Position numbers and translations under genes: made by a program
The notes under the pieces: generated by a model
Databases searched by the model: none
Seen by the model: only the letters and a program-made list of their open reading frames with translations
What the model was told of the DNA's origin: nothing
Assembly (NCBI GenBank): GCA_030247555.1
Contig: JAOTSD010000043.1
Location: forward strand, 1-33,828
Direction of reading: 5' to 3'
Length of the DNA: 33,828 nt
Origin: Siculibacillus sp.
Lineage (GTDB): Bacteria > Pseudomonadota > Alphaproteobacteria > Rhizobiales > Ancalomicrobiaceae
In this document: positions 25,377 to 33,828 of the stretch, piece after piece
Numbering within the stretch: the first letter of the stretch is position 1
Layout: every line of letters begins with the position of its first letter

Positions 25377-26435
25377 TCACGGTGTCCCGCCGACGAGGCG
25401 CAACCGCGGCGGCCCCGCTTCGAGCCGGCCGATGCGGGCGGCGGCGGGGAAGCCGGCGGCGCGGATCCGGGCGAGGAGGTCGTCGGCCCCTTCCGGGGCA
25501 CAGGCGACGAGGAGCCCGCCGGAGGTCTGCGGGTCGGTGAGGAGGTGGCGGCCGATGTCGTCGAGCTCGGCCGGCGGGTCGATCTCCTCGCCGTAGCTCG
25601 CCCAGTTGCGATGCGAAGCGCCGGTGACGCAACCCTCCGCCGCCAGATCCCGCGCCCGCGCCAGCAGCGGCACCGATGCGACGTCGACGACGACGGTGAG
25701 CCCCGAACCGCGGGCGATCTCCAGCCCGTGCCCGGCGAGGCCGAAGCCGGTGACGTCGGTGACCGCGTGCACGTCGGGGTCTCGTCCGAACTCGGCGCCG
25801 ATGCGGTTGAGCCGCGTCGTCGTCGCGATCATCTCGGCGTAACCCTCGCCGTCGAGCTTCCCCTTCTTGATGGCGGAGGAATAGACGCCGACGCCGAGCG
25901 CCTTGGTCAGGATCAACGCATCGCCGGCCCGCGCCGTCGAATTGCGCCGGACCTCTTCCGGCCGGCAGGTGCCGATCACCGCCAGGCCGTAGATCGGCTC
26001 CGGGCTGTCGATCGAATGGCCGCCGGCCACCGGTATGCCCGCCGTGCCGCAGACCTCGGCGCCGCCGCGCAGGATCTCGCGCACCATGTCGGTGGGGATC
26101 TTGTCGATCGGCATGCCGAGGATGGCCAGCGCCATGATCGGCCGCCCGCCCATGGCGTAGACGTCGGAGATGGCGTTGGTGGCGGCGATGCGGCCGAAGT
26201 CGAAGGGATCGTCGACCATCGGCATGAAGAAGTCGGTGGTGGCGATGACACAGGTCGCCTCGTCCACCTGCCACACCGCCGCGTCGTCGCCGGTCTCGGT
26301 GCCGACCAGCAGGCGTTCGAACGGACCGCCCGTCGGCTGCCCGGCGAGCAACCGCCGCAGCACCGAGGGAGCGAGCTTGCAGCCGCAGCCGCCGCCGTGG
26401 GCGAGCGCGGTGAGGCGGACGGCGGGTGCGTTCAT
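25377..26435 (-). CDS. selD: Selenide, water dikinase (selenophosphate synthetase)
   Basis: A 352-residue SelD that makes selenophosphate from selenide and ATP, the selenium donor for Sec-tRNA. The catalytic motif is HGGGCGCKL with Cys17, Cys19 and Lys20, so this is the Cys form, not a selenoprotein. Further family motifs are [65 protein letters not shown] and DPQTSGGLL. Length is normal for the family. GAGG sits eight bases before the ATG at 26435. The gene is divergent from the formate dehydrogenase operon, whose alpha subunit needs Sec, and selA closes that operon, which supports a shared role in Sec synthesis. Confidence 0.96.
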   Translation of the reverse strand: MNAPAVRLTALAHGGGCGCKLAPSVLRRLLAGQPTGGPFERLLVGTETGDDAAVWQVDEATCVIATTDFFMPMVDDPFDFGRIAATNAISDVYAMGGRPIMALAILGMPIDKIPTDMVREILRGGAEVCGTAGIPVAGGHSIDSPEPIYGLAVIGTCRPEEVRRNSTARAGDALILTKALGVGVYSSAIKKGKLDGEGYAEMIATTTRLNRIGAEFGRDPDVHAVTDVTGFGLAGHGLEIARGSGLTVVVDVASVPLLARARDLAAEGCVTGASHRNWASYGEEIDPPAELDDIGRHLLTDPQTSGGLLVACAPEGADDLLARIRAAGFPAAARIGRLEAGPPRLRLVGGTP

Positions 26436-26880
26436 CGGCGGATCCTCGATCGGTCGGGGCGCGCGCGCCGCCGCCGCGCGGGCGACGTCGGGGCGAGGGG
26501 GGAGGGCGGCCGCGATCGAAGAACGTCGCCGCGCGCCGTCGCGAGGACGGGCCGGGGCGGGAGAGAAGCGGTGGGCGTGCCCCGAACCTCGGGAGCGCGG
26601 ATCTCGATCACCCCGTCAATCTGCACCGATCGATCGCGACCGGTCAATCGCGCCGCAAGAATTCGCCCGCCCGGCGACCTCCGCCCGCCATCTTCGATCA
26701 TATTAGAATTGACTGATGTTGCTTTGCGATAGGATTCGACGGAGCGAAATGAGGAAACGCTGCACCGAAACATGACACATGGCGAATATGCACGCATCCT
26801 CCGGTCACATCTGACCTTGGGTCAATGTCCGGATACACGAATTCTTCGAGCGACGACTCGTCGAATGGGGCTTCGAGAGT

Positions 26881-26910
26881 TTGACATCGGCGGATCGCGA
26901 CCTGTACCTT
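26881..26910 (+). promoter_or_regulatory. Candidate sigma-70-type promoter of fdnGHI
   Basis: A perfect -35 box TTGACA (26881-26886) is followed after 18 bases by TACCTT (26905-26910), a moderate -10 box. Transcription would start near 26917, giving a leader of about 100 bases before the fdnG ATG. It lies in the more AT-rich part of the gap. The assignment rests on consensus match only. Confidence 0.45.
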
Positions 26911-26929
26911 TTCCAACATATCCGGAAAA
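26909..26929 (+). promoter_or_regulatory. Inverted repeat TTTTCC-N9-GGAAAA, operator-like
   Basis: Perfect 6 bp arms TTTTCC (26909-26914) and GGAAAA (26924-26929), spaced by nine bases so the arm centres are about 15 bases apart. It overlaps the predicted -10 box and start site of the formate dehydrogenase promoter, a typical repressor position. The binding protein is unknown. Confidence 0.4.
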
Positions 26930-27003
26930 CTGCTCATCGGAGTCGAGCGGGCCGGAGAGTGGGGCTCGCAATGCCCCCGTCATCAGGGAGTGAAGACGAT
27001 GCC

Positions 27004-27009
27004 AGGAGG
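27004..27009 (+). promoter_or_regulatory. Ribosome-binding site of fdnG
   Basis: AGGAGG nine bases before the ATG at 27019. It decides the start in favour of [15 protein letters not shown] over in-frame ATGs further upstream, and places the twin-arginine motif at residues 7-8. Confidence 0.7.
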
Positions 27010-27018
27010 AGGGCCGAG

Positions 27019-30000
27019 ATGAACATGGACCTCTCGCGACGCGCATTCCTGCGCGCGGCGGGGGCGGGAGTTGCCGGAACGAGCCTCGGCGCGCTCGGCT
27101 TCGGCGATGTGGAGGCGGCGCACGCTGCGGCCATCCGGCCGTACAAGCTCGCCGGCACCACCGAGACCCGCAACACCTGCACCTACTGTTCGGTCGCCTG
27201 CGGAATCCTGATCTATTCCAAGGGCAATCTCGCCAAGGGCGAGAAGGCGGACATCGTCCACATCGAGGGCGATCCGGACCACCCGACCAACCGCGGCACG
27301 CTCTGCCCCAAGGGCGCGGCGCTCTTCCATCTGGTCAAGTCGGACACGCGTCTGACCCGGCCGCGCATCCGCCGGCCCGGTTCCGACCGGTTCGAGCCGG
27401 TCACCTGGGACGAGGCGCTCGACCGCGTCGCCCGCCACATGAAGGCGGACCGCGACGCCAACTTCGTCGCCAAGAACGCCGCCGGCGTCACCGTCAACCG
27501 CTGGACCACCACCGGCTTCCTGGCGGCCTCGGCGACGACCAACGAGACCGCCTTCGCCACCTACAAGGTGGTGCGCAGCACGGGCATATTGGCGTTCGAC
27601 AACCAAGCGCGTGTCTGACACGGCCCCACGGTGTCCAGTCTGGGCCCGACATTCGGCCGTGGTGCGATGACCAACTCGTGGACCGACATCCGGAACACGG
27701 ACCTGGTGATCATCATGGGCGGCAATGCCGCCGAAGCTCATCCTTGCGGATTCAAGTGGGTCACGGAGGCCAAGGCCAACCGTGGCGCCAAGCTCATCGT
27801 CGTCGATCCGCGCTTCACGCGATCGGCCTCGGTCGCCGACCTCTACGCTCCGATCCGGCAGGGCACCGACATCGCCTTCCTGATGGGCGTGATCAACCAT
27901 TGCATCAAGAACGACAAGGTGCAGTGGGAATACACCAAGGCCTTCACCAACGCCGCCTACGTGGTCAAGGAGGGCTTCGCCTACTCCGACGGCCTGTTCA
28001 CCGGCTACGACGAGGGCAAGCGCGACTACGATCGCTCGTCCTGGGACTATGAGATCGGTCCGGACGGATTCGCGGTGGTGGACGAGACGCTCCAGCATCC
28101 GCGTTGCGTCTGGAACCTGCTCAAGACCCACGTCGCCACCTACACGCCGGAACTCGTCGAGCGCATCTGCGGCACGCCGAAGGACAAGTTCCTGAAGGTG
28201 TGCGAGATGATCGCCGAGACGTCGTCGCCGAAGAAGACGATGACGTCGATGTACGCGCTCGGATGGACGCAGCATTCCAAGGGCTCGCAGAACATCCGCG
28301 GCATGGCGATGCTGCAGCTGATCCTCGGCAACATCGGCGTTCGCGGCGGCGGCATGAACGCCCTGCGCGGCCACTCCAACATCCAAGGCCTGACCGACAT
28401 CGGCCTGATGTCGAATCTCCTCCCCGGCTACCTCGCCATCCCGGCGGAGCGCGAGAAGGACTTCGCCACCTACATGTCGAGCCGCGGCTTCAAGCCGCTG
28501 CGGCCCGGGCAGATGAGCTACTGGCAGAACTACAAGAAGTTCTTCGTCAGTTTCCTCAAGGCGATGTGGGGACCGGCGGCGACGCCGGAGAACGACTTCG
28601 CCTACGACTGGCTGCCGAAGCTCGACGTGCCGTCCTACGACATCCTGCGTGCCTTCGAACTGATGCACCAGGGCAAGATGAACGGCTACATCTGCCAGGG
28701 CTTCAACCCGCTGCAATCGTTCCCCAACAAGGGCAAGTCGATCGCGGCGCTGTCGAAGCTCAAGTACCTCGTCGTCATGGATCCGCTGGAGACCGAGACG
28801 GCTCGCTTCTGGGAGAACCACGGCGAGTTCAACGACGTCGACACCGCCAAGATCCAGACCGAGGTGATCCAGCTGCCGACCACCCTGTTCGCCGAGGACG
28901 AAGGCTCGCTGACCAACTCGGGCCGCTGGATCCAGTGGCACTGGGCGGCCGGCACCCCGCCGGGCGAGGCCAAGAGCGACATCTGGATCATGGCGCAGAT
29001 CCACCTTCGCCTGAAGGCGCTCTACGCCAAGGAGGGCGGCGCCTTCGCCGACCCGATCACCAATCTGCACTGGCCCTACAAGAACCCGGGCGATCCGACG
29101 CCGGAGGAACTCGCCAAGGAACTCAACGGCTATGCCGTCGAGGACATTCCCGACGCGACCGATCCGGCCAAGGTGGCGCTGGCCAAGGGCAAGCAGGTGG
29201 TCTCCTTCGCCGTCCTGCGCGACGACGGCAAGACGGCCTGCGGCTGCTGGATCTATTCCGGCTGCTTCAACGAGGCGGGCAACAACATGGCCCGTCGCGA
29301 CAACTCCGACCCGGACGACACCGGCGCCCATCTGAAGTGGTCGTTCTCCTGGCCGGTCAATCGCCGCATCCTCTACAACCGCGCCTCGGCCGACCTCCAG
29401 GGCAAGGCCTGGGATCCGTCGCGCAAGCTGATCGAGTGGGACGGGTCGAAGTGGGCCGGCTACGACGTGCCCGACATCGCCCCTACGGCGAAGCCCGACA
29501 CGGTGATGCCGTTCATCATGAACCCGGAGGGCGTCTCGCGGCTCTTCACCCGGGGCATGATGCGCGACGGACCGTTCCCGGTGCACTACGAGCCGTTCGA
29601 ATCTCCGATGGCCAACATCGTGGCGCCGAAGATCCGCGGCAACCCGGTGGCCCGCGTCTTCAAGGGCGACCAGGAGCAGTTCGGTACGTCGGCGGAGTTC
29701 CCCTACGCGGCGACCTCCTACCGGCTCACCGAGCACTTCCACTTCTGGACCAAGCACGTGCGGACCAACGCGGTGCTGCAACCGGAGTTCTTCGTCGAGA
29801 TCTCGCACGAACTCGCCAAGGAGAAGGGCATCGTCAACGGTGGCCGGGTCCGGGTGTGGTCGAAGCGAGGCTCGATCAAGGCCAAGGCGGTGGTCACGAA
29901 GCGGATCAAGCCGCTGATCTGCGACGGCAAGCCCGTCCACGTCGTCGGCATTCCGCTGCACTGGGGCTTCACCGGCGCGGCCAAGAAGGGCTTCGGCCCC

Positions 30001-30099
30001 AACGTGCTCGCACCCTTCGTCGGCGACGCCAACATCGAGACGCCGGAGTTCAAGGCGTTCCTGGTCAACATCGAACCGATCGCCGGTCCGACGGTCTGA
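27019..30099 (+). CDS. fdnG: Formate dehydrogenase-N alpha subunit, selenocysteine-containing
   Basis: A 1026-residue molybdenum/tungsten-bis-MGD catalytic subunit oxidising formate to CO2 in the periplasm. The N-terminus has a twin-arginine signal ([15 protein letters not shown]) with Ala-rich cleavage near AHAAA. A [4Fe-4S] site is formed by Cys54, Cys57, Cys61 and Cys96. The frame crosses a TGA at 27616-27618, codon 200, in the invariant context NQARV-U-HGPTV, where Escherichia coli FdnG has Sec196; a SECIS-like hairpin follows at once. Reading TGA as stop would split the gene into two pieces. The C-terminal molybdopterin-binding domain runs to about residue 1020. Length fits FdnG/FdoG. 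fdnH and fdnI follow closely, and selD, fdhE and selA flank the operon. Confidence 0.96.
27616..27661 (+). promoter_or_regulatory. UGA-Sec codon and bacterial SECIS-like hairpin
   Basis: TGA (27616-27618) is followed by a lower stem CACGGCC (27619-27625) pairing perfectly with GGCCGTG (27655-27661), and an upper stem GTCC (27633-27636) with GGGC (27642-27645) closing an AGTCT loop. The loop begins 18 bases after the UGA, close to the spacing and GUCU loop of the E. coli fdhF and fdnG SECIS elements read by SelB. The element lies inside the coding sequence, as expected in bacteria. Confidence 0.85.
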
Positions 30100-30112
30100 G
30101 GAGGAACGAACC

Positions 30113-31006
30113 ATGGCTCTGACTTCCGCTGACCTGATCCGGCGCTCCGCCTCGAGCGTTCCTCCACCGGCGGCGAAGCTGCCGGAGGTGGCCAAGCTGA
30201 TCGATGTCTCCAAGTGCATCGGCTGCAAGGCCTGCCAGTCGGCCTGCATCGAATGGAACGACCTGAAGCCGACCGTCGGCGAGAACGTCGGGTCCTATCA
30301 GAACCCGCACGACCTCTCGCCCGACACCTGGACGCTGATGAGGTTCACCGAATGGGACAATCCCAAGTCGGGCGACCTCGAGTGGCTGATCCGCAAGGAC
30401 GGCTGTATGCACTGTTCGGATCCGGGCTGCCTCAAGGCCTGCCCGGCGCCGGGCGCGATCGTCCAGTATTCGAACGGCATCGTCGACTTCGTCCACGAGA
30501 ACTGCATCGGCTGCGGCTACTGCGTGAAGGGCTGTCCCTTCGACATCCCGCGCATCTCCAAGGTCGACGAGAAGGCCTACAAGTGCACGCTGTGCTCCGA
30601 CCGTGTCTCCAACGGTCAGGGTCCCGCCTGCGCCAAGGCCTGTCCGACCCAGGCGATCGTCTTCGGTACCAAGGAGGAGATGAAGAAGCACGCCGACAAG
30701 CGGATCGCCGACCTCAAGTCGCGCGGTTTCGCCGAGGCCGGCCTCTATGACCCCGCCGGCGTCGGTGGCACCCACGTCATGTACGTGCTGCATCACGCCG
30801 ACCGGCCGGAGATCTACGCCGGCCTGCCGAAGAACCCGGCGATCTCCGCGGTCGTCGAGCTCTGGAAGGGCGCGACCAAATACGCCGGCCTCGCCGTCGT
30901 CGGTCTCGCCGCCGCCGCCGGCTTCGTCCATCACATCGTCAACGGCGCCAACCGAGTGACGCGTGAGGACGAGGCGAACGCCGCCAAGCTGAAGGAGAAG
31001 GCGTGA
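30113..31006 (+). CDS. fdnH: Formate dehydrogenase-N beta subunit, four [4Fe-4S] clusters
   Basis: A 297-residue iron-sulfur subunit that passes electrons from the alpha subunit to the membrane cytochrome. Four cysteine clusters are visible: [15 protein letters not shown] (Cys35, 38, 41, 45), [26 protein letters not shown] and [21 protein letters not shown] single C-terminal membrane anchor, [20 protein letters not shown], is characteristic of FdnH/FdoH. AGGAGG lies eight bases upstream of the ATG, overlapping the fdnG stop region, with only 13 bp between the genes. The protein is expected to be exported with the alpha subunit by the Tat route. Confidence in family is very high; FdnH versus FdoH naming is arbitrary here. 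Confidence 0.96.
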   Translation: MALTSADLIRRSASSVPPPAAKLPEVAKLIDVSKCIGCKACQSACIEWNDLKPTVGENVGSYQNPHDLSPDTWTLMRFTEWDNPKSGDLEWLIRKDGCMHCSDPGCLKACPAPGAIVQYSNGIVDFVHENCIGCGYCVKGCPFDIPRISKVDEKAYKCTLCSDRVSNGQGPACAKACPTQAIVFGTKEEMKKHADKRIADLKSRGFAEAGLYDPAGVGGTHVMYVLHHADRPEIYAGLPKNPAISAVVELWKGATKYAGLAVVGLAAAAGFVHHIVNGANRVTREDEANAAKLKEKA

Positions 31007-31662
31007 TGTCGAACGCAGATCCGACGCCCGAGGCGTCCTACCGCGTCACGCGCTACACCACGGCGGCGCGGCTCAACCATCTGGTGACCGCGGGGAGCCT
31101 CGTGCTCCTCGCCGTCTCCGGCATGGCGCTGTTCCATCCGAGCCTCTTCTTCCTCACCGGTCTCTTCGGTGGGGGGGCGATGGCCCGCGAGATCCATCCG
31201 TGGATCGGAGTCGTGCTGTTCTTCGGCTTCTTCGGCCTGTTCTTCCGCTTCTGGCGGGCGAACCTGCCGGAGCGGGGGGACGGCGAATGGCTCAGGAACG
31301 GCGGCGCCGTGCTCGGTGGCCACGAAGAGAAGCTCACCGAGATCGGCCGTTACAACGCCGGTCAGAAGCTGGTCTTCTGGTCGATGTCGCTGTTGATCGT
31401 CGTCCTGATCGTCTCCGGACTGACCATCTGGGACGAGTATTTCGCCGCTTGGACCTCGATCCCGACGAAGCGCATCGCCGTGCTGGTGCACGCGGTGGCG
31501 GCGATCGTGGCGATCTGCGTTTGGATCATCCACCTCTATGCGGCGATCTGGGTGCGTGGCACGATGGACGCCATGACCAAGGGATCGGTCACCGGCGGAT
31601 GGGCCTGGCGGCACCACCGGCGGTGGCTGAGAGAAACGATCGGCGGCAAATCCGCCGGCTGA
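31006..31662 (+). CDS. fdnI: Formate dehydrogenase-N gamma subunit, cytochrome b556
   Basis: A 218-residue di-heme b membrane subunit that reduces quinone with electrons from the beta subunit. Four hydrophobic segments are visible (about residues 27-47, 64-83, 119-141 and 157-180). Candidate heme ligands are His25, His64, His162 and His176, matching the four-histidine pattern of FdnI. The ATG at 31006 overlaps the fdnH stop (TGATG) and has AGGAG eight bases upstream. A GTG at 31003 is an alternative start adding one residue. Codon use matches its neighbours. It completes the alpha-beta-gamma complex. Confidence 0.93.
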   Translation: MSNADPTPEASYRVTRYTTAARLNHLVTAGSLVLLAVSGMALFHPSLFFLTGLFGGGAMAREIHPWIGVVLFFGFFGLFFRFWRANLPERGDGEWLRNGGAVLGGHEEKLTEIGRYNAGQKLVFWSMSLLIVVLIVSGLTIWDEYFAAWTSIPTKRIAVLVHAVAAIVAICVWIIHLYAAIWVRGTMDAMTKGSVTGGWAWRHHRRWLRETIGGKSAG

Positions 31663-31673
31663 GGAAACGCGGG

Positions 31674-31750
31674 GTCCGCGGTGCGGACGCCCGATCCGAT
31701 CTCGCACGGGGCGCGGAACGCGAGAGCTTCCGCGCCTCTCGCATCGAGAG
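31674..31750 (+). promoter_or_regulatory. Hairpins in the fdnI-fdhE gap, including two mutually exclusive ones
   Basis: The 107 bp gap holds GTCCGC-GGT-GCGGAC (31674-31688). Further on, GCGAGAG (31720-31726) can pair with CTCTCGC (31736-31742), and the same CTCTCG (31736-31741) can instead pair with CGAGAG (31745-31750). The last arm ends ten bases before GGGAG, the fdhE ribosome site. The arrangement could tune fdhE and selA expression relative to fdnGHI, or be an RNA processing site. No T-tract is present. Confidence 0.4.
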
Positions 31751-31769
31751 ACGTGATCGAGGGAGAGAC

Positions 31770-32687
31770 ATGACCGACTTCGGCACGACCAGTTCCGATC
31801 CCACAGACATCGGCGAGACCTCCAAACCGCCGTTCGCTCGCCTGCCCGATCCCCGTGGCCTCTTCGCCCGCCGAGCCGCGCGTTTCCGCACGCTGGCGCA
31901 GGGCGCCGAACTCGGCCCCTATCTCGAATTCCTCGGGCGCCTCTGCGACGTCCAGCACGCCGTCCAGGAGGGGCTCGCCGAAGCGCCCGCTCCCTCGCCG
32001 GAGCTCGCCGCCCGCGCCCGTGCCCACGCCATGCCGCCGGTCGACCGGTCGGCCGCGGCCCGCGACGAGAGCTTCATGGAGATCTTCGATCGGCTCGTCG
32101 CGCGTGCCCGCGAGATCGACATGCCCGAGGCCGCCCGCGCCGCTCTCGGGCGCGTCGCCGGGGCCGACCGCGACGGCCGCTTCGCCATGGCCGAGGCGGT
32201 GGTGGCGAACCGCATCCCGGTCGAGGCGACGGCCGAACACGTCTTCGCCGCCGCCGCGGTCCAGGTGCACTTCGCCCGGCTCGCCGCTTCCCTCGACGCC
32301 GCCGCGCTGGTGCCGGTGGGCGAGGGGGCCTGCCCGGCCTGCGGCGGCCCGCCGGTCTCCTCGATGGTGGTCGGCTGGGTCGGGGCGCACGGCACCCGCT
32401 TCTGCGCCTGTTCCACCTGTCAGACGCTGTGGAATCACGTCCGCGTCCGTTGCTGCCTCTGCGGTGAGACCAAGGGCATCTCCTATCGCGAGATCGAGGG
32501 CGGCGACGGCATCGTCAAGGCCGAGGTCTGCGACACCTGCGCCGCCCAGGTGAAGATCATGAAGCAGCACGAGGACCCCGACGTCGATCCGATCGCCGAC
32601 GACGTCGCCACCTTGGCGCTCGACCTTCTGGTGCGGGACGAAGGCATCCGCCGCGGCGGCGTAGACCCCTTCCTGATCGGCTACTGA
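31770..32687 (+). CDS. fdhE: Formate dehydrogenase accessory protein FdhE
   Basis: A 305-residue maturation factor needed for active respiratory formate dehydrogenase. The N-terminal half is helical ([36 protein letters not shown]). The C-terminal half carries four CxxC knuckles of rubredoxin-like metal sites: CPACGG, CSTC, CLCGET and CDTC. The family acts in the cytoplasm on the Tat-exported catalytic subunit before export. The ATG at 31770 is preceded by GGGAG. Nine bases separate its stop from the selA start counting inclusive spacing, so the two are likely co-transcribed. The gap to fdnI contains hairpins that may separate the structural and accessory genes. Confidence 0.93.
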   Translation: MTDFGTTSSDPTDIGETSKPPFARLPDPRGLFARRAARFRTLAQGAELGPYLEFLGRLCDVQHAVQEGLAEAPAPSPELAARARAHAMPPVDRSAAARDESFMEIFDRLVARAREIDMPEAARAALGRVAGADRDGRFAMAEAVVANRIPVEATAEHVFAAAAVQVHFARLAASLDAAALVPVGEGACPACGGPPVSSMVVGWVGAHGTRFCACSTCQTLWNHVRVRCCLCGETKGISYREIEGGDGIVKAEVCDTCAAQVKIMKQHEDPDVDPIADDVATLALDLLVRDEGIRRGGVDPFLIGY

Positions 32688-32695
32688 GGCGGGCG

Positions 32696-33828
32696 ATGAA
32701 CGATCTCCGTCGTCTGCCGGCCGTCGACGAGGTGCTGAGGAGCGAGGCGGCCCGTGCCGCGGCCGATCTCCACGGCCGGGTGAAGACGGTCGAGGCGGTG
32801 CGGGCCGAACTCGAGGGAGCCCGCGCGGCGGTGCGCGAGGGATCCGAGGCGCCGTCGGCCGAGACGATCGCCGCCCGCGCCGGGGTGCGGCTCGACCACG
32901 ACCTGAAACCGAAGCTCGTCGCCGTCCACAATCTCACCGGTACGGTGCTCCACACCAATCTCGGCCGCGCCCTGCTGGCGGAAGCGGCGGTGGAGGCGGC
33001 GGCGACGGCGATGCGCCGGGCGATGGCGCTCGAGTTCGACCTCGCCGGCGGCCGGCGCGGCGAGCGCGACGGACTCGTCCGCGATCTCCTGCGCGAGCTG
33101 ACCGGGGCCGAGGACGCGACGGTCGTCAACAACAACGCCGCGGCGGTCCTCCTTGTCCTCGACACGCTGGCCAAGCGACGCGAGGCGGTGGTCTCGCGCG
33201 GCGAACTGATCGAGATCGGCGGCGCCTTCCGCATGCCCGACATCATGGCCCGCGCCGGGGCGAAGCTCATCGAGGTCGGCACCACCAACCGTACCCATGC
33301 CCGCGACTACGAGGCCGCCATCGGCCCGAAGACCGGCGTGGTGATGAAGGTCCACACCTCCAACTATCGCATCGAGGGCTTCACCAAGGAGGTCCCGGGA
33401 AGCGAGGTGGCGGCGATCGCCCATGCCCGCGGCGTGCCGATGGTCGACGATCTCGGCTCCGGTACGCTGGTCGATCTCTCCCGCTTCGGCCTCGGTCACG
33501 AGCCGACGGTGGCCGAAGCGGTGGCGGCGGGGGCGGACCTCGTCACCTTCTCCGGCGACAAGTTGCTCGGCGGGCCGCAGGCCGGCTTCATCGTCGGCCG
33601 GCGCGAGCTGATCGCTCGGATCAACCGCAATCCGCTGAAGCGGGCGCTCCGGGTCGACAAGATCCGCCTCGCCGCGATCGAGGCGACGTTGGCGCTCTAC
33701 CGCGACCCCGATCGGCTCGCGGCGCGCCTGCCGACGTTGCGCCATCTGGCGCGGCCGAAGTCCGACATCGCGGCCTGCGCCGTCCGCCCCGCCGCACCGG
33801 TGGCGGCGTTGGTCGGCGGGTCCTTCAT
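32696..33828 (+). CDS. selA: L-seryl-tRNA(Sec) selenium transferase (3' end outside window)
   Basis: The first 377 codons of SelA, the PLP enzyme that converts Ser-tRNA(Sec) to Sec-tRNA(Sec) using selenophosphate. Visible motifs are [71 protein letters not shown] and [14 protein letters not shown], where Lys289 is the PLP lysine (E. coli SelA Lys295). The frame is open at the window edge, with roughly 80-90 residues expected to be missing. GAGG lies six bases before the ATG, and the gene begins eight bases after the fdhE stop. selB usually follows selA, so it may lie just beyond the window. Confidence 0.96.
   Translation, partial: MNDLRRLPAVDEVLRSEAARAAADLHGRVKTVEAVRAELEGARAAVREGSEAPSAETIAARAGVRLDHDLKPKLVAVHNLTGTVLHTNLGRALLAEAAVEAAATAMRRAMALEFDLAGGRRGERDGLVRDLLRELTGAEDATVVNNNAAAVLLVLDTLAKRREAVVSRGELIEIGGAFRMPDIMARAGAKLIEVGTTNRTHARDYEAAIGPKTGVVMKVHTSNYRIEGFTKEVPGSEVAAIAHARGVPMVDDLGSGTLVDLSRFGLGHEPTVAEAVAAGADLVTFSGDKLLGGPQAGFIVGRRELIARINRNPLKRALRVDKIRLAAIEATLALYRDPDRLAARLPTLRHLARPKSDIAACAVRPAAPVAALVGGSF

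Larger units (their letters stand above)
26436..27018. promoter_or_regulatory. Divergent selD / formate dehydrogenase control region
   Basis: 583 bp without a credible gene. The selD-proximal half is extremely GC-rich, with alternating GC near 26459. From about 26690 to 26990 the composition drops to a clearly more AT-rich stretch, as expected of a promoter region. Visible elements are TTGACT with TAGGAT 15 bases later (26709-26735), TGACC-TTG-GGTCA (26812-26824), CGACGA-C-TCGTCG (26851-26863), and a better promoter with an inverted repeat (26881-26929), listed separately. No tRNA-Sec cloverleaf was found here. Confidence 0.55.

Noticed and set aside
26780-26793. Sigma-54-type promoter (TGGCGAATATGCA)
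   Set aside because: Only seven bases separate GG and GC, whereas the consensus needs ten.
26436-27018. Sec tRNA gene (selC) in the selD-fdnG gap
   Set aside because: No acceptor stem, long variable arm or T-loop sequence could be found by eye in either orientation.
27616-27618. Nonsense mutation splitting fdnG into a pseudogene
   Set aside because: Position, flanking residues, SECIS-like hairpin and nearby selD and selA all fit selenocysteine insertion.
26983-30249. 1088-codon open frame on the minus strand opposite fdnG
   Set aside because: The opposite strand encodes an unmistakable formate dehydrogenase. The antisense product shows no domain and only mirrors codon bias.

Overview
The window is very GC-rich, protein-dense DNA with ATGA, GTGA and TGATG gene overlaps, strong AGGAGG ribosome sites, a selenocysteine-dependent respiratory formate dehydrogenase and an AlgD-like sugar-nucleotide dehydrogenase. 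This fits an alphaproteobacterium, perhaps of the Hyphomicrobiales or Rhodospirillales. That placement is inferred from style and gene content, not from a marker gene. No rRNA, tRNA, insertion sequence, phage gene or CRISPR array is visible.

Region 1 (1-14202, plus strand) is a cell-surface block. It opens with the 3' part of a giant secreted repeat protein: at least 2334 residues, about 47 units of 46 residues, ending in RTX nonapeptides and a serralysin-type type I secretion signal. A small DUF6165 protein follows. Next is a 1704-residue polypeptide carrying three consecutive TPR plus GT9/heptosyltransferase-like modules, and then a fourth such module encoded by a translationally coupled gene. 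The repeat protein has a second level of order: five 46-residue units make a 230-residue block. Ten marker units are spaced at exactly 690 bp, apart from one 684 bp step.

Region 2 (14494-25300, minus strand) runs away from the selenium locus. In transcription order it encodes a Stealth-family sugar-phosphate transferase, a GDP-mannose/UDP-glucose dehydrogenase family enzyme, a nucleotidyltransferase-aminotransferase fusion, a CDP-alcohol phosphatidyltransferase, an SCP2-type thiolase, an acyl-CoA synthetase, a double PPC/DUF296 protein, a GT4-like glycosyltransferase and a SAM methyltransferase. The first four look like a cell-surface phosphodiester or head-group pathway. The thiolase, synthetase and PPC genes form a tightly overlapped acyl-CoA module lying between two sets of glycan genes.

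Region 3 (25377-33828) is a selenium and formate locus. selD is on the minus strand. Across a 583 bp divergent control region lie fdnG (with an in-frame UGA and a SECIS-like hairpin), fdnH, fdnI, fdhE and the 5' part of selA. Together they provide selenophosphate, Ser-to-Sec conversion on tRNA, the Sec-containing catalytic subunit, its electron-transfer and membrane subunits, and its maturation factor. selB and the Sec tRNA gene are not in the window.

The least explained parts are the phased repeat architecture of the giant protein together with four TPR-glycosyltransferase modules, and the LicC/PntC-like nucleotidyltransferase fused to a CobD/HisC-like PLP enzyme next to a CDP-alcohol transferase.
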